Assembly: GCA_014729935.1 (NCBI GenBank)
Contig: WJJB01000019.1
Coordinates: 1 to 9,597 of the forward strand
Direction: 5' to 3'
DNA: 9,597 bases
From: Candidatus Bathyarchaeota archaeon
GTDB taxonomy: Archaea > Asgardarchaeota > Lokiarchaeia > Sigyniarchaeales > Sigyniarchaeaceae
Both the position numbers and the translations under genes were made by a program. The notes below the pieces were generated by a model, which searched no databases, was not told the origin of the DNA, and saw nothing but the letters and a program-made list of their open reading frames with translations. Below are positions 1-7,360 of this stretch, in pieces (the first letter of the stretch is position 1; every line of letters starts with the position of its first letter).

Positions 1-2408
1 TCAGGACTCCGATAAAAAACGACGAATCCCTTGAAATCAAGCTCGATGATCTTTGCAGCGATCCCGCAAGACTGGTTGCCATTCTCGCTTGCAAACTCGA
101 AGACGGAACACATTTCACGGGTGATGTGGTTGATCTAACACCAAGCTCCCAGGTTGATCATGGTGCTCACACTCCACATGAAAATGCAACTTCAGGGGCG
201 CTCGTGGTGAATTGGAATGTGCCTACTGAAGGAGAGTGGTGGTTATTGTGGTATTTCCATGAACCCACTGGTCAACGGGTCAAGCGAGCCACGACGGGTG
301 CGGAGGGATTGGTACTAAATCACCTTGACGGTGAAGCCTTGAGAATTCATTCAAATGCAATAACTAGTGCCATGCACGACCGGTTCGGTGAATCTCTTGG
401 GGATGCTTTTAATGCATTTTTCTGTGATAGCTGGGAGGTGAGCGATTCCACTTGGACATGGAACTTCCTGGAGCTATTCCAGAAGCATGCGGGCTACGAT
501 TTGAAGGAATATCTCCCCCTCTTGAACCTCCCACGCTTGGACCCCTGCAAGTTCGGGGAAATAGGCTCACGTATCAATCATGATTATAATGAATTTCGTT
601 CAAACCTGATCTTGAAAGAATTCTTCCAGCAATTCGTGAATGCATGTCATGAAGCGGGCGTATCATGCCGTGTTCAACCATATTCTGCACCTGTCGATCT
701 CCTCCGTGCATACGCCATGCTTGATATCTTGGAGATAGAGGGGTTCGGAAGGAAAGGAATAAGTTCGAAATATTATCGATCCGTTGATCCCCGTTTACCA
801 TCTAGTGCCGCTCGATTCCATGGCAAGGATCTTGTTTCATGCGAGAGTTTCACGTGGTTGGGGGAGCATTTCACGGTTTCCCTTGCCATGATCAAGCGGG
901 AGGTAGATCAGATCATTCTACATGGCGTGAATAGGATTATATATCATGGGTATCCAATGTCGCCTCCTGAGGCGGGGGTTCCTGGTTGGGTCTTTTATGC
1001 CTCGATCATGGCAAATCATAATAATCCTTGGTGGAAATACACGAACCAATTGAATCTTTACATCGCTAGAAATTGCTTTTTATCCAAATTTGGTAACAGG
1101 GTGGCTGATATCGCCGTTTACATTCCCTATCATGATACATGGAGCGGGAATGGGGAAATTCTAAAGAACCTTCAAGCTGAATTGAGGGTACTAGGGCATC
1201 TCTCTGATTTCGATTACCTTAATGATGATATTCTTCTAGAAGCATCACCAGGAATGAATGGAAGGATTCGGATTAATGGTTACAGCCAGGAATGCTTGGT
1301 AATGTACCATGTTAATTGGCTTCCTTTACCCGTCGCAAAGAAACTACATGAATTGACAAGTGCAGGGTGTCGTGTGTACTTCATAGGAAATCTACCCGTG
1401 GGTGCTCCTGGTTTTTCAGCCTTGCAATCAGGTGATGACATTCAAGTAAAGGAAATGCTTAGAAACGGATCAAACCCAACGAATGATGGAGAAAATAACA
1501 AGTTCCTGAAATTTGTGCTTGAAGACCTCCATGAAGTTGATTTAATGCTTGACAGAGAAGGTATCACGAGGGACTTCACTGAAAGGCCACTGGATGGAGG
1601 TTCGACTAACTTGAAATATCTCCACGTGAAAAATGAAAATATCAATGCATATTTCGTGGTTAATTGTAATGACATAATAGCCCGGTCCGAGATTTGCCTT
1701 CGATCGAAGGGTTTGGTGGAATCTTGGAATCCATTAGATGGTTCCACCTATAGATTAGATCCGATATCCGATGAAGGCGATCTTACACGTCTATTAATAC
1801 ATTTGGAACCATTTGGTTCACGTTGGCTAATATTCCATGAAGATGATCCAGTAGCAACATCAATACAAGATCAATCACCTCCAATGCCTGAATTGGTTTT
1901 AGAGATTAAGGGACAATGGAGAATCCATTTTATTTTTACCAAAAATAGTTTTCCCCCAGAGAATGAAAAGATCGTGAAAATGGAAGTCTCGAGTTTATTC
2001 GACTGGAAAGATCATCCCGAGGTTTGTTATTTCTCTGGAACCGCTATATATCATATAGTGGTAGATCTTGATATGGATCAAAACGAGGAAAACCATTTCT
2101 TGCTTGATCTCGGCGAAGTTCATGAGATTGCAACTGTAACAATCAATGGAATCGAGGTGGGAACAACCTGGCATGGTAATCACGTGTTGGACGTGACCGA
2201 TTGCTTGAAGGATGGTTCAAATTCACTAGAAATTCAAGTTACCAATTTACTCTTGAATCGGGTTATCGGTTTCGCAAGAAACGGCAAGCAATGGCGGCCA
2301 GATTATTATTTCGTTGATATTACCTATAATACTTTCAATCCCGAGTTGATGGATTTGCTTCCATCTGGATTATTAGGTCCCGTTAAACTGAAAAAACTAA
2401 GGATATAG
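1..2408 (+). CDS. GH106-type alpha-L-rhamnosidase-like glycoside hydrolase, 5' partial
   Basis: This would hydrolyse terminal alpha-L-rhamnosyl linkages in complex polysaccharides such as pectic or bacterial glycans; the substrate is inferred from the family. The frame is open from position 3 with no stop before the edge, so the GTG at 126 is internal and 41 further codons are visible upstream. Numbering from that GTG, family-like blocks appear in order: DSWE (101-104), GYDLKEYLP (123-131), LVSCESFTW (236-244), GVNRIIYHGYP (267-277) and NPWWKY (300-305). E104 and E240 are spaced like the catalytic glutamate pair of GH106. About residues 658-715 form a GH2-like sugar-binding jelly roll (LDLGEV, TINGIEVG, LEIQVTN, NRVIG), followed by the usual SGLLGPV ending. 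Roughly 800 residues are visible; family members often reach 900-1100, so the N-terminus and any signal peptide lie outside. No frameshift is seen. The exact substrate is unknown; a related GH2-clan activity is the alternative. Confidence 0.9.
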   Translation, partial: RTPIKNDESLEIKLDDLCSDPARLVAILACKLEDGTHFTGDVVDLTPSSQVDHGAHTPHENATSGALVVNWNVPTEGEWWLLWYFHEPTGQRVKRATTGAEGLVLNHLDGEALRIHSNAITSAMHDRFGESLGDAFNAFFCDSWEVSDSTWTWNFLELFQKHAGYDLKEYLPLLNLPRLDPCKFGEIGSRINHDYNEFRSNLILKEFFQQFVNACHEAGVSCRVQPYSAPVDLLRAYAMLDILEIEGFGRKGISSKYYRSVDPRLPSSAARFHGKDLVSCESFTWLGEHFTVSLAMIKREVDQIILHGVNRIIYHGYPMSPPEAGVPGWVFYASIMANHNNPWWKYTNQLNLYIARNCFLSKFGNRVADIAVYIPYHDTWSGNGEILKNLQAELRVLGHLSDFDYLNDDILLEASPGMNGRIRINGYSQECLVMYHVNWLPLPVAKKLHELTSAGCRVYFIGNLPVGAPGFSALQSGDDIQVKEMLRNGSNPTNDGENNKFLKFVLEDLHEVDLMLDREGITRDFTERPLDGGSTNLKYLHVKNENINAYFVVNCNDIIARSEICLRSKGLVESWNPLDGSTYRLDPISDEGDLTRLLIHLEPFGSRWLIFHEDDPVATSIQDQSPPMPELVLEIKGQWRIHFIFTKNSFPPENEKIVKMEVSSLFDWKDHPEVCYFSGTAIYHIVVDLDMDQNEENHFLLDLGEVHEIATVTINGIEVGTTWHGNHVLDVTDCLKDGSNSLEIQVTNLLLNRVIGFARNGKQWRPDYYFVDITYNTFNPELMDLLPSGLLGPVKLKKLRI

Positions 2409-2579
2409 TATCCCTGATAACCATTATACTAAATCTCTTGCCCTCTTATGCTTGGAATCAGGTAGTTTGGTGCTTGAAATAAAGGTTTAGGTTAAGAATG
2501 CACTCGATAGAAAAGATAGGAATCCCCCGCCAAGCAAAAAAAAAGTATATTCGTAAGAGGAGATCTTTGAGGAGAAGAA

Positions 2580-2645
2580 ATGAATAGTTATGAAAAGGGT
2601 GATATTCAAAGGGAATATCAATATGGAATTAGGTTGCTTGTCTGA
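2580..2645 (+). CDS. Possible 21-residue leader-like peptide
   Basis: An ATG at 2580 is preceded by GAGGAG ending at 2574, a strong Shine-Dalgarno match with five bases of spacing. The frame reads MNSYEKGDIQREYQYGIRLL plus V and then stops at TGA. Inside it lies the perfect inverted repeat at 2600-2620. Just after the stop, GAGGGG leads into another ATG at 2651 opening a 76-codon frame that has no protein-like character and runs into the opposite-strand gene. The arrangement resembles a leader peptide, but no convincing downstream gene exists on this strand. Chance is a serious alternative in purine-rich intergenic DNA. Confidence 0.2.
   Translation: MNSYEKGDIQREYQYGIRLLV
2600..2620. repeat. 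Perfect 8-bp inverted repeat with 5-nt loop
   Basis: TGATATTC (2600-2607) and GAATATCA (2613-2620) are exact reverse complements around AAAGG. It can form an AT-rich stem-loop in RNA or act as a dyad protein site. It sits alone in the intergenic stretch, so its role is open. Confidence 0.5.
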
Positions 2646-2775
2646 GGGGAATGTTCCTATCCAAGGTATTTGTCCGGAAAAGTGATATTAAACATGCGTG
2701 TTTTGGAAAAAAGGTGTATGAAGGAAATTACTTTTCCGAATGCACGGTACCTTGGAAAATCTTTAAGAAATGGAC

Positions 2776-2804
2776 CATGAAGTTTTTCTATTTGCCTCTT
2801 CATG
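2776..2804 (-). terminator. Hairpin at the DUF255 stop codon, possible terminator
   Basis: CATGAAG (2776-2782) and CTTCATG (2798-2804) pair perfectly across a 15-nt loop, beginning one base past the DUF255 stop codon in the direction of transcription. On the minus strand it is followed by T-rich sequence (CATTTCTTAAAGATTTTCC). This placement suggests transcript termination or 3'-end protection; the loop is long and the stem moderate, so this is tentative. Confidence 0.35.
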
Positions 2805-2805
2805 A

Positions 2806-4773
2806 CTATCCGAATGTATCGGGACCATCAACCAATTCCAAGGATAGATCTCCAACAGAATCATGTTCCTTGCAAGTATAGTGTTGACATGAGATGATTT
2901 TTCCTGAATCATCACTTGCAGGAAATATTATCTTGTTAAATACCGGTAGCTGATGTATTTCGAGGAGTTTGGAATTCTTATTGGCAAATTCTCTTGGAAC
3001 CTTGATGGATACCAGGTTATTTTCAACCCACGCGTATAATGCTTGGACCATGAGACTCATGGACACAGGCCGTTGCTCCATCAGTGGATAATGCTCCATC
3101 AAGCCCTTTTTTACCATTTCCTCGTATTGTTTTTCCCCGGTGATAGCGTGAAGGCGAATAAGAGAATACAAGAACATTGATGCCCCCGAAGGGACCACGG
3201 CATCGTGAACCCGGAAATCCCTTGAAAAGAGTTTTTCATTCATCGTTCCACCCCGGGAAAAATGGCCTTCCCCGTCATGGTATTGCATATTGACCCTTTC
3301 CACGAGTTCAATGGCGGTATCGAGATAAAGTTGCTCGAAGGTTATCGAGAAAATATCAATAAACGCTGCAATCAAGGCTGCGTGATCTTCCAAGAACCCA
3401 TGAAGGTTTTCCTTCCCCGCGATTCTCTTGATTTCGCCTTTCCGTGCCATCTCCAAGTAATTCCTCCCGATTTCTAGCGCAACCAATTTCACGGAGGGAT
3501 CACCACTTGCGATGTAGTAATGGATCATGCCGCTAATCATGAGGCCATTCCAAGATGTAATTACCTTTGTATCGATACCAGGATGTTCCCGTTGGTTTCG
3601 ATAATCTAGTAGTCGCAGGTCATCTTTCCTGATTTGTTCGAGTTCCTCCTTGGAGAACGCATTCTCTGGTTCCCTTGGCGCTGTGAGTATATTTTTACCC
3701 TCGAAGTTTCCCTCAGGTATGAGACCGTGATATTTCTTGAACAAGGTGAAATCTTCAACAACATCTATAAGCTCCTCATTAGTGAACACGTAAAATCGCC
3801 CCTCCTCGCCCTCAGAATCAGCATCCTGTGCGGCATGGAATCCTTTTGTCTCCTGCAGGGATTCAGTGATATATTGGAATATTTTACGAGCAACATTCAT
3901 GTAAAATGAATCACGCGTGAGGAGAAATGCCTTGGAATATGCTTCCAAGAGAAGTGCGTTATCGTACAACATTTTTTCAAAATGGGGAATTAACCATGAT
4001 TCGTCCACAGAATATCTATGGAAACCGCCACCAATTTGATCGAACACGCCCCCAGATCCCATCATCCTGAGCGTGTGCAATGATTCGGCAATGTTTTTAC
4101 CTTGAAAGAAATTAAAAAGTATTTGCAAGGTGATGGGAAATTTAGGCTTGCCACGAATCCCGCCGTGCACGCGGTCGTACACTGCATTGAATTCCTGGTT
4201 GAATTTATCCACTGGTTTGAGGTCGAGCGAATCAACATTCCCCGTCCAACGTTTTTCCAAGCTCTTATTCAATGCTTCTGCTATGCGCTCCGTGGATTCC
4301 AAGATGGTCTCTTTTTCATCCCGGTACTTGTCTGCCATGATATCCAAGATCTCCTTGAATGATATCATGCCATGTTTCCTTTCAGCAGGAAAATATGTAC
4401 CCCCAAAATAGGGTTTCCCTTGTGGTGTCAAGAAAACGCTCAATGGCCATCCCCCGCTTCCAGTCGTTGCAACCACGAAATTCATGTATGCTGCATCTAT
4501 ATCAGGTCTTTCCTCACGGTCCACCTTGATGGAAACATATCTCTCATTCATGAGTCGAGCCGTTGTTTCATCTTCGAATGATTCATGAGCCATGACGTGG
4601 CACCAATGACAGGTGGAGTAGCCAATGCTCAGGAATATCGGTTTATCCTCGCGTTGTGCTTTTAAAAATGCCTCATCTCCCCATGGATACCAATTAACAG
4701 GATTGGTTGCATGTTGAAGTAAGTATGGACTTGATTCGGTTGCCAAGCGATTTTCAGTAGCATCAGGTGTCAT
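2806..4773 (-). CDS. DUF255 thioredoxin-fold protein, YyaL/SSP411 (SPATA20) family
   Basis: Family members join an N-terminal thioredoxin-like domain to a large alpha/alpha-barrel resembling N-acylglucosamine epimerases and six-hairpin glycosidases; the biochemical role is not established. I use the ATG at 4773: it gives the canonical N-terminus (MTPDATENRLATESSPYLLQ), and GAGGT lies about five bases upstream. The open frame runs back to an ATG at 4857, but those 28 extra residues have no family character. In the resulting 655 residues the hallmark STCHWCH has C55 and C58, HESFED follows at once, and VDREERPDID marks the end of the thioredoxin core. The barrel shows DQIGGGFHRYSVD (about 245-257), PHFEKMLYDNA (about 262-272) and TSWNGLMISGM (about 403). 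Length is normal for the family and all hallmarks are intact. It lies 138 bp downstream of the flippase on the same strand, so it may be co-transcribed or use its own TATA-like box. Confidence 0.93.
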   Translation of the reverse strand: MTPDATENRLATESSPYLLQHATNPVNWYPWGDEAFLKAQREDKPIFLSIGYSTCHWCHVMAHESFEDETTARLMNERYVSIKVDREERPDIDAAYMNFVVATTGSGGWPLSVFLTPQGKPYFGGTYFPAERKHGMISFKEILDIMADKYRDEKETILESTERIAEALNKSLEKRWTGNVDSLDLKPVDKFNQEFNAVYDRVHGGIRGKPKFPITLQILFNFFQGKNIAESLHTLRMMGSGGVFDQIGGGFHRYSVDESWLIPHFEKMLYDNALLLEAYSKAFLLTRDSFYMNVARKIFQYITESLQETKGFHAAQDADSEGEEGRFYVFTNEELIDVVEDFTLFKKYHGLIPEGNFEGKNILTAPREPENAFSKEELEQIRKDDLRLLDYRNQREHPGIDTKVITSWNGLMISGMIHYYIASGDPSVKLVALEIGRNYLEMARKGEIKRIAGKENLHGFLEDHAALIAAFIDIFSITFEQLYLDTAIELVERVNMQYHDGEGHFSRGGTMNEKLFSRDFRVHDAVVPSGASMFLYSLIRLHAITGEKQYEEMVKKGLMEHYPLMEQRPVSMSLMVQALYAWVENNLVSIKVPREFANKNSKLLEIHQLPVFNKIIFPASDDSGKIISCQHYTCKEHDSVGDLSLELVDGPDTFG

Positions 4774-4804
4774 TTGTACCTCTGCAAGAAATGTTCTCCC
4801 ACAT

Positions 4805-4815
4805 CTCATATAGAT
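4805..4815 (-). promoter_or_regulatory. Possible TATA box for the DUF255 gene
   Basis: On the minus strand CTATATGAG lies about 35-40 bases upstream of the ATG at 4773. A start about 25 bases downstream of the box would give a very short leader still containing the GAGGT ribosome site. It also falls inside the disfavoured N-terminal extension, which supports the shorter start. No clear BRE is seen. Confidence 0.3.
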
Positions 4816-4911
4816 GCTGGTTATCATGTAATTGGGAATAACCGTTGATCCTAACATGGATGAGCTTGGATGTTAATTAACTCGTCGTGAATGCAGGGGT
4901 AATTCATTTTG

Positions 4912-6462
4912 TTATATATCCAGACTCCCATCATTTCCTTTCTTGGGTAGGATTGTCGAAAGTAATTCTTTTATCAAGCTAATGAATTCAAACTTGCTTA
5001 GACGTTCGGTTATCACGCAAAGCGAGATGTACATAATTGCAGAAATTGCAATGAGAAGGATTAGATTAATCATGCTTGTTTCTTGCAAGAAAAAAGTCTT
5101 AAGAAATGAGAGAATAAAGATCGTAATTAAAGAATTGAGTAAAGGGATGAAAAGAAAAGGAACAAGCTCCTTGACTTTACAACGAATTAGTTTGAGAAGG
5201 ATCCTAAATCCTATTATTGACGCAATGATTGAGGTGATCAAAATACTCATGGCAATGCCGTGGACGCCAAAAAGATATCCAAGTGGAATTAAAAGAGAGT
5301 ATAGAATAATAGTGCTAATTCCCTTGATTTTAGCATCAATGGAAGGTTTTCCAATGGCGTTGGTAAGAGCCCCTCTATTACCATTGATTGCTCTGATCAG
5401 CCCCCACATGGATAATATTTGAACTAGTGATATCAATGGTTCCCAATCGGGTTGTAGGAAAATGATGATCAGGTCACGACAAAAAAACAGGATGAAAAAA
5501 TTAAATGGAATGGCGATAAAACAGACGATTTGGAAAGTTTTCGTGAATCCCTTCCTAAGTTTTTCTGGATGCTCCTGAACGATAGAATAGGAAGAGAAAG
5601 TTATTTCACTCACGACGAAGGTGATCTGGGTGGCAGGAAGACATGATAACCTATATGCCAACTGGTAAAAACCAAGCATTTCAATCCCAAAGAACACCCC
5701 GACGAGAAAATCATCGAGTTCTACATTGAAAAAGGTGAATAAGGAAGATAAATAAATCCATTTGCTATATCCGAGTATTTCCTTCAATTTTTCACGGTCT
5801 AGCTTGAACCGGGGACGGTACGGATGTAACAGGAAGCTTAAGATGAATTCAGAAATATATACTGCACCATAACTAAAGACCATGATCCAGTAATTTTGAA
5901 TAATTAGAGAAAGAAGAATAACCAAGAAGAAGGAAAAAAGAGGAATTAGTGTTCTGTATATGAAAATCTTCTTGTATCGGAGATCTTTTGAATAATGCAC
6001 GATGCCAATGTTTGTCATGTCCCTGAAGATTGCCATGATGCTCAAGATGATAATGACAAGGACCATCCGTGATTCTTGGAATCCAGAAGCTATCAAAGGG
6101 CTGAGAAGGGAAAGTGAGCTTGCCACGACGATGCTCTTAACAATTTTAAAGCTCCACGCGCTATCCAAATATGATTTAATATCTCCCTTTTTCTGGATTA
6201 ATGCTGCTTCGATTTGAGATTCCGAAAATAGATTTATAGTGTTAATGATCAATAAAGCCCCCCCAACAATTCCAAAATCCTCTGGGGATAGCAAGAACGC
6301 AAAAAAAAACGTTTTCAAGAGTTCAATTAAAACTGAAATTCCCCTTGCCATCAAGATGCCGATACCACTTAGAAAAGTCCTGGAAAACAGATCATCGTGG
6401 TTATCGGACACCATATCGATTTTTTTGTCATCTTTGGTATCCATGGATTCATTCATGGGCAT
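4912..6462 (-). CDS. MOP-superfamily polysaccharide/oligosaccharide flippase (Wzx-like)
   Basis: This is a polytopic membrane protein predicted to flip lipid-linked oligosaccharides across the cytoplasmic membrane for surface glycan assembly or protein N-glycosylation. The 516 residues begin with a charged cytosolic stretch of about 25, followed by some 12-14 hydrophobic segments. Family signatures are clear: LLSPEDFGIVGGALL near residue 57, AALIQKKGDIKSYLDSAW near 85, NIGIVHYSKDLRYKK near 151, LLHPYRPRFKLDREKLKEIL near 210, then DDFLVGVFFGIEMLGFYQ and AYRLSCLPATQITF near 255-285. Length is normal and no break is seen. The ATG at 6462 follows purine-rich GAGAAGAGA; internal ATGs at 6456 and 6444 are alternatives with no better ribosome site. 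No glycosyltransferase neighbours are present, which is unusual for a flippase, so its glycan cannot be inferred. Confidence 0.93.
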   Translation of the reverse strand: MPMNESMDTKDDKKIDMVSDNHDDLFSRTFLSGIGILMARGISVLIELLKTFFFAFLLSPEDFGIVGGALLIINTINLFSESQIEAALIQKKGDIKSYLDSAWSFKIVKSIVVASSLSLLSPLIASGFQESRMVLVIIILSIMAIFRDMTNIGIVHYSKDLRYKKIFIYRTLIPLFSFFLVILLSLIIQNYWIMVFSYGAVYISEFILSFLLHPYRPRFKLDREKLKEILGYSKWIYLSSLFTFFNVELDDFLVGVFFGIEMLGFYQLAYRLSCLPATQITFVVSEITFSSYSIVQEHPEKLRKGFTKTFQIVCFIAIPFNFFILFFCRDLIIIFLQPDWEPLISLVQILSMWGLIRAINGNRGALTNAIGKPSIDAKIKGISTIILYSLLIPLGYLFGVHGIAMSILITSIIASIIGFRILLKLIRCKVKELVPFLFIPLLNSLITIFILSFLKTFFLQETSMINLILLIAISAIMYISLCVITERLSKFEFISLIKELLSTILPKKGNDGSLDI

Positions 6463-6517
6463 TCATTCTCTTCTCACTTTTTCTTATCCGTCTTCCCGAG
6501 AAAACTATAGGGTTCAG

Positions 6518-6534
6518 CCCGATGATGAATCGGG
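6518..6534 (-). promoter_or_regulatory. Hairpin or operator in the flippase leader
   Basis: CCCGAT (6518-6523) and ATCGGG (6529-6534) pair perfectly around a 5-nt loop, about 56 bases upstream of the flippase ATG. In a flippase transcript it would form a stable 5'-leader stem-loop; as DNA it could be an operator. On the plus strand it is followed by TATGCTTTTT, so read that way it resembles a terminator, but no plus-strand gene precedes it. Confidence 0.4.
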
Positions 6535-6567
6535 TATGCTTTTTCACTATTTCTAGGTTCCCTTGCC

Positions 6568-6577
6568 ATTTAAAAAG
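6568..6577 (-). promoter_or_regulatory. TATA-like box, possibly for the flippase
   Basis: On the minus strand CTTTTTAAAT resembles an archaeal TATA box about 105 bases upstream of the flippase ATG. It would give a leader of roughly 80 bases that includes the hairpin at 6518-6534. Because the box is nearly symmetrical (TTTAAAAAG on plus), it could instead drive a plus-strand transcript starting near 6600. Confidence 0.3.
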
Positions 6578-6837
6578 ATCCCCAACATTTGTAAATCGAA
6601 GTCTTGCACCGACACCCCCCCGTAATCGTTAAGAGCGGGACGAGCAACACGCTGGACCAGCGACACGGACCCCGAGAACCAGATCGTCCAAGAAGAAGTA
6701 GATCGATAGTGGATGGAGGCGACTTGAATCCACCATTTGAAATCTAGGCAGTCATGTGATGATTTCGATGAAGGCATGGTGTGGTGGTTCACGTACTGAG
6801 AAACCTTGGAAAGGGGTCCCACTCTAAAATGGTGATT
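6578..6837. other. Unassigned gene-free stretch with locally raised GC
   Basis: No recognisable gene lies between the flippase upstream region and the SixA-like stop. Positions 6600-6685 are clearly more GC-rich than the surroundings and contain a C7 run (6615-6621) and the 13-bp palindrome CGCTGGACCAGCG (6650-6662). GTGGAT (6709-6714) pairs with ATCCAC (6728-6733). A minus-strand open frame (6553-6822, GTG start) covers most of it but its Ser/His/Trp-rich product resembles no family. On plus, short protein-like fragments occur in shifting frames (for example DTDPENQIVQEEVDR ending at a TAG at 6707-6709). It may be a decayed gene or a structured RNA; neither is shown. Confidence 0.35.
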
Positions 6838-7317
6838 TCAAAGAAGGACTAGGGCTCCTTTCTGGTAATACTTGGCAAGTTGAATTTGACCATCCTCAAT
6901 GAGAACATATGCCAAGTCGCTCGTTCCCATTCTTGGGGCTTTCTCCCCGACGAGTGAAACGAGGATGCGAGTGATGTTTGGATTATGTCCCACTATCAAA
7001 ATCCCTTTATTTCTCCCGCGGGGTTCCTCCACGTGTATCTTGGAAATTATCATTTCATGATCCCCAGAAACTCGCAAAGCATCGAGCACCTCGACCGGGA
7101 TCTGTAAATCCATCTCTTTCATAATGATGGAGAGAGTTTCTCTTGCTCTTTTGAACGGTGAAACCCAAGCCTCGTTTATTTTAAAGCCAAGATTCTTCAT
7201 TCTTTTTGAAGCTACAATTTGTTGCTGTCTTCCACGGGGAGAGAGCGGTCGCTCGCTATCAGCTCTCCACCTTGGTGAATGAGCGCTTTCCGCATGCCGG
7301 ACTAAGTAAAGCATCAT
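6838..7317 (-). CDS. SixA-like phosphohistidine phosphatase (histidine phosphatase superfamily)
   Basis: SixA-type enzymes remove phosphate from phosphohistidine through a phospho-His intermediate. This 159-residue cytosolic protein has the short SixA architecture without the extra helical domain of phosphoglycerate mutases. Catalytic pocket residues are visible: R7-H8 in LVRHAES, R57 in SPFKRARET and H111 in IVGHNPNI, plus the RPLSPRGR block at 23-30. Length and positions match bacterial SixA closely. Of the two adjacent ATGs I take the first; GTGAT, matching the 3' part of the Shine-Dalgarno consensus, lies five bases upstream. It starts 43 bp after the stop of the Mth938-like gene on the same strand, so they probably share a transcript. 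No histidine kinase or HPt protein is in the window, so the substrate is unknown. Confidence 0.9.
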   Translation of the reverse strand: MMLYLVRHAESAHSPRWRADSERPLSPRGRQQQIVASKRMKNLGFKINEAWVSPFKRARETLSIIMKEMDLQIPVEVLDALRVSGDHEMIISKIHVEEPRGRNKGILIVGHNPNITRILVSLVGEKAPRMGTSDLAYVLIEDGQIQLAKYYQKGALVLL

Positions 7318-7360
7318 GTCAAATCACTGATGATTATCTCCTGCTAATCCTGAACCGTGA

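Larger units (their letters stand above)
2409..2805. other. Intergenic stretch between convergent genes
   Basis: About 400 bases separate the stop of the GH106 gene from the stop of the DUF255 gene on the other strand. No protein of recognisable family is encoded. It holds an A9 run at 2536-2544 (T9 on the minus strand, a possible distal terminator for leftward transcripts), a 21-codon ORF with a good ribosome site, an 8-bp inverted repeat, and a hairpin directly at the DUF255 stop. No clear terminator for the GH106 gene is visible. Confidence 0.6.

Noticed and set aside
2651..2881. 76-codon plus-strand ORF preceded by GAGGGG
   Set aside because: The product has no recognisable domain, and its end overlaps the well-supported DUF255 coding region on the other strand.
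4943..5422. 159-codon plus-strand ORF
   Set aside because: It is an antisense shadow of the flippase; the opposite strand carries clear family motifs throughout.
6709..6733. tRNA-like T-arm around CTTGAATCC
   Set aside because: The loop lacks the TTCRA core, and no matching acceptor, D or anticodon arms could be placed on either strand.
6756..6799. C/D-box sRNA candidate (GTGATGA followed by CTGA)
   Set aside because: Internal D' and C' boxes at usable spacing are absent and there is no terminal stem; the boxes are short enough to occur by chance.
6553..6822. 89-codon minus-strand ORF with GTG start
   Set aside because: There is no ribosome site, the product is Ser/His/Trp-rich and unlike a folded family, and it overlaps the probable flippase promoter.
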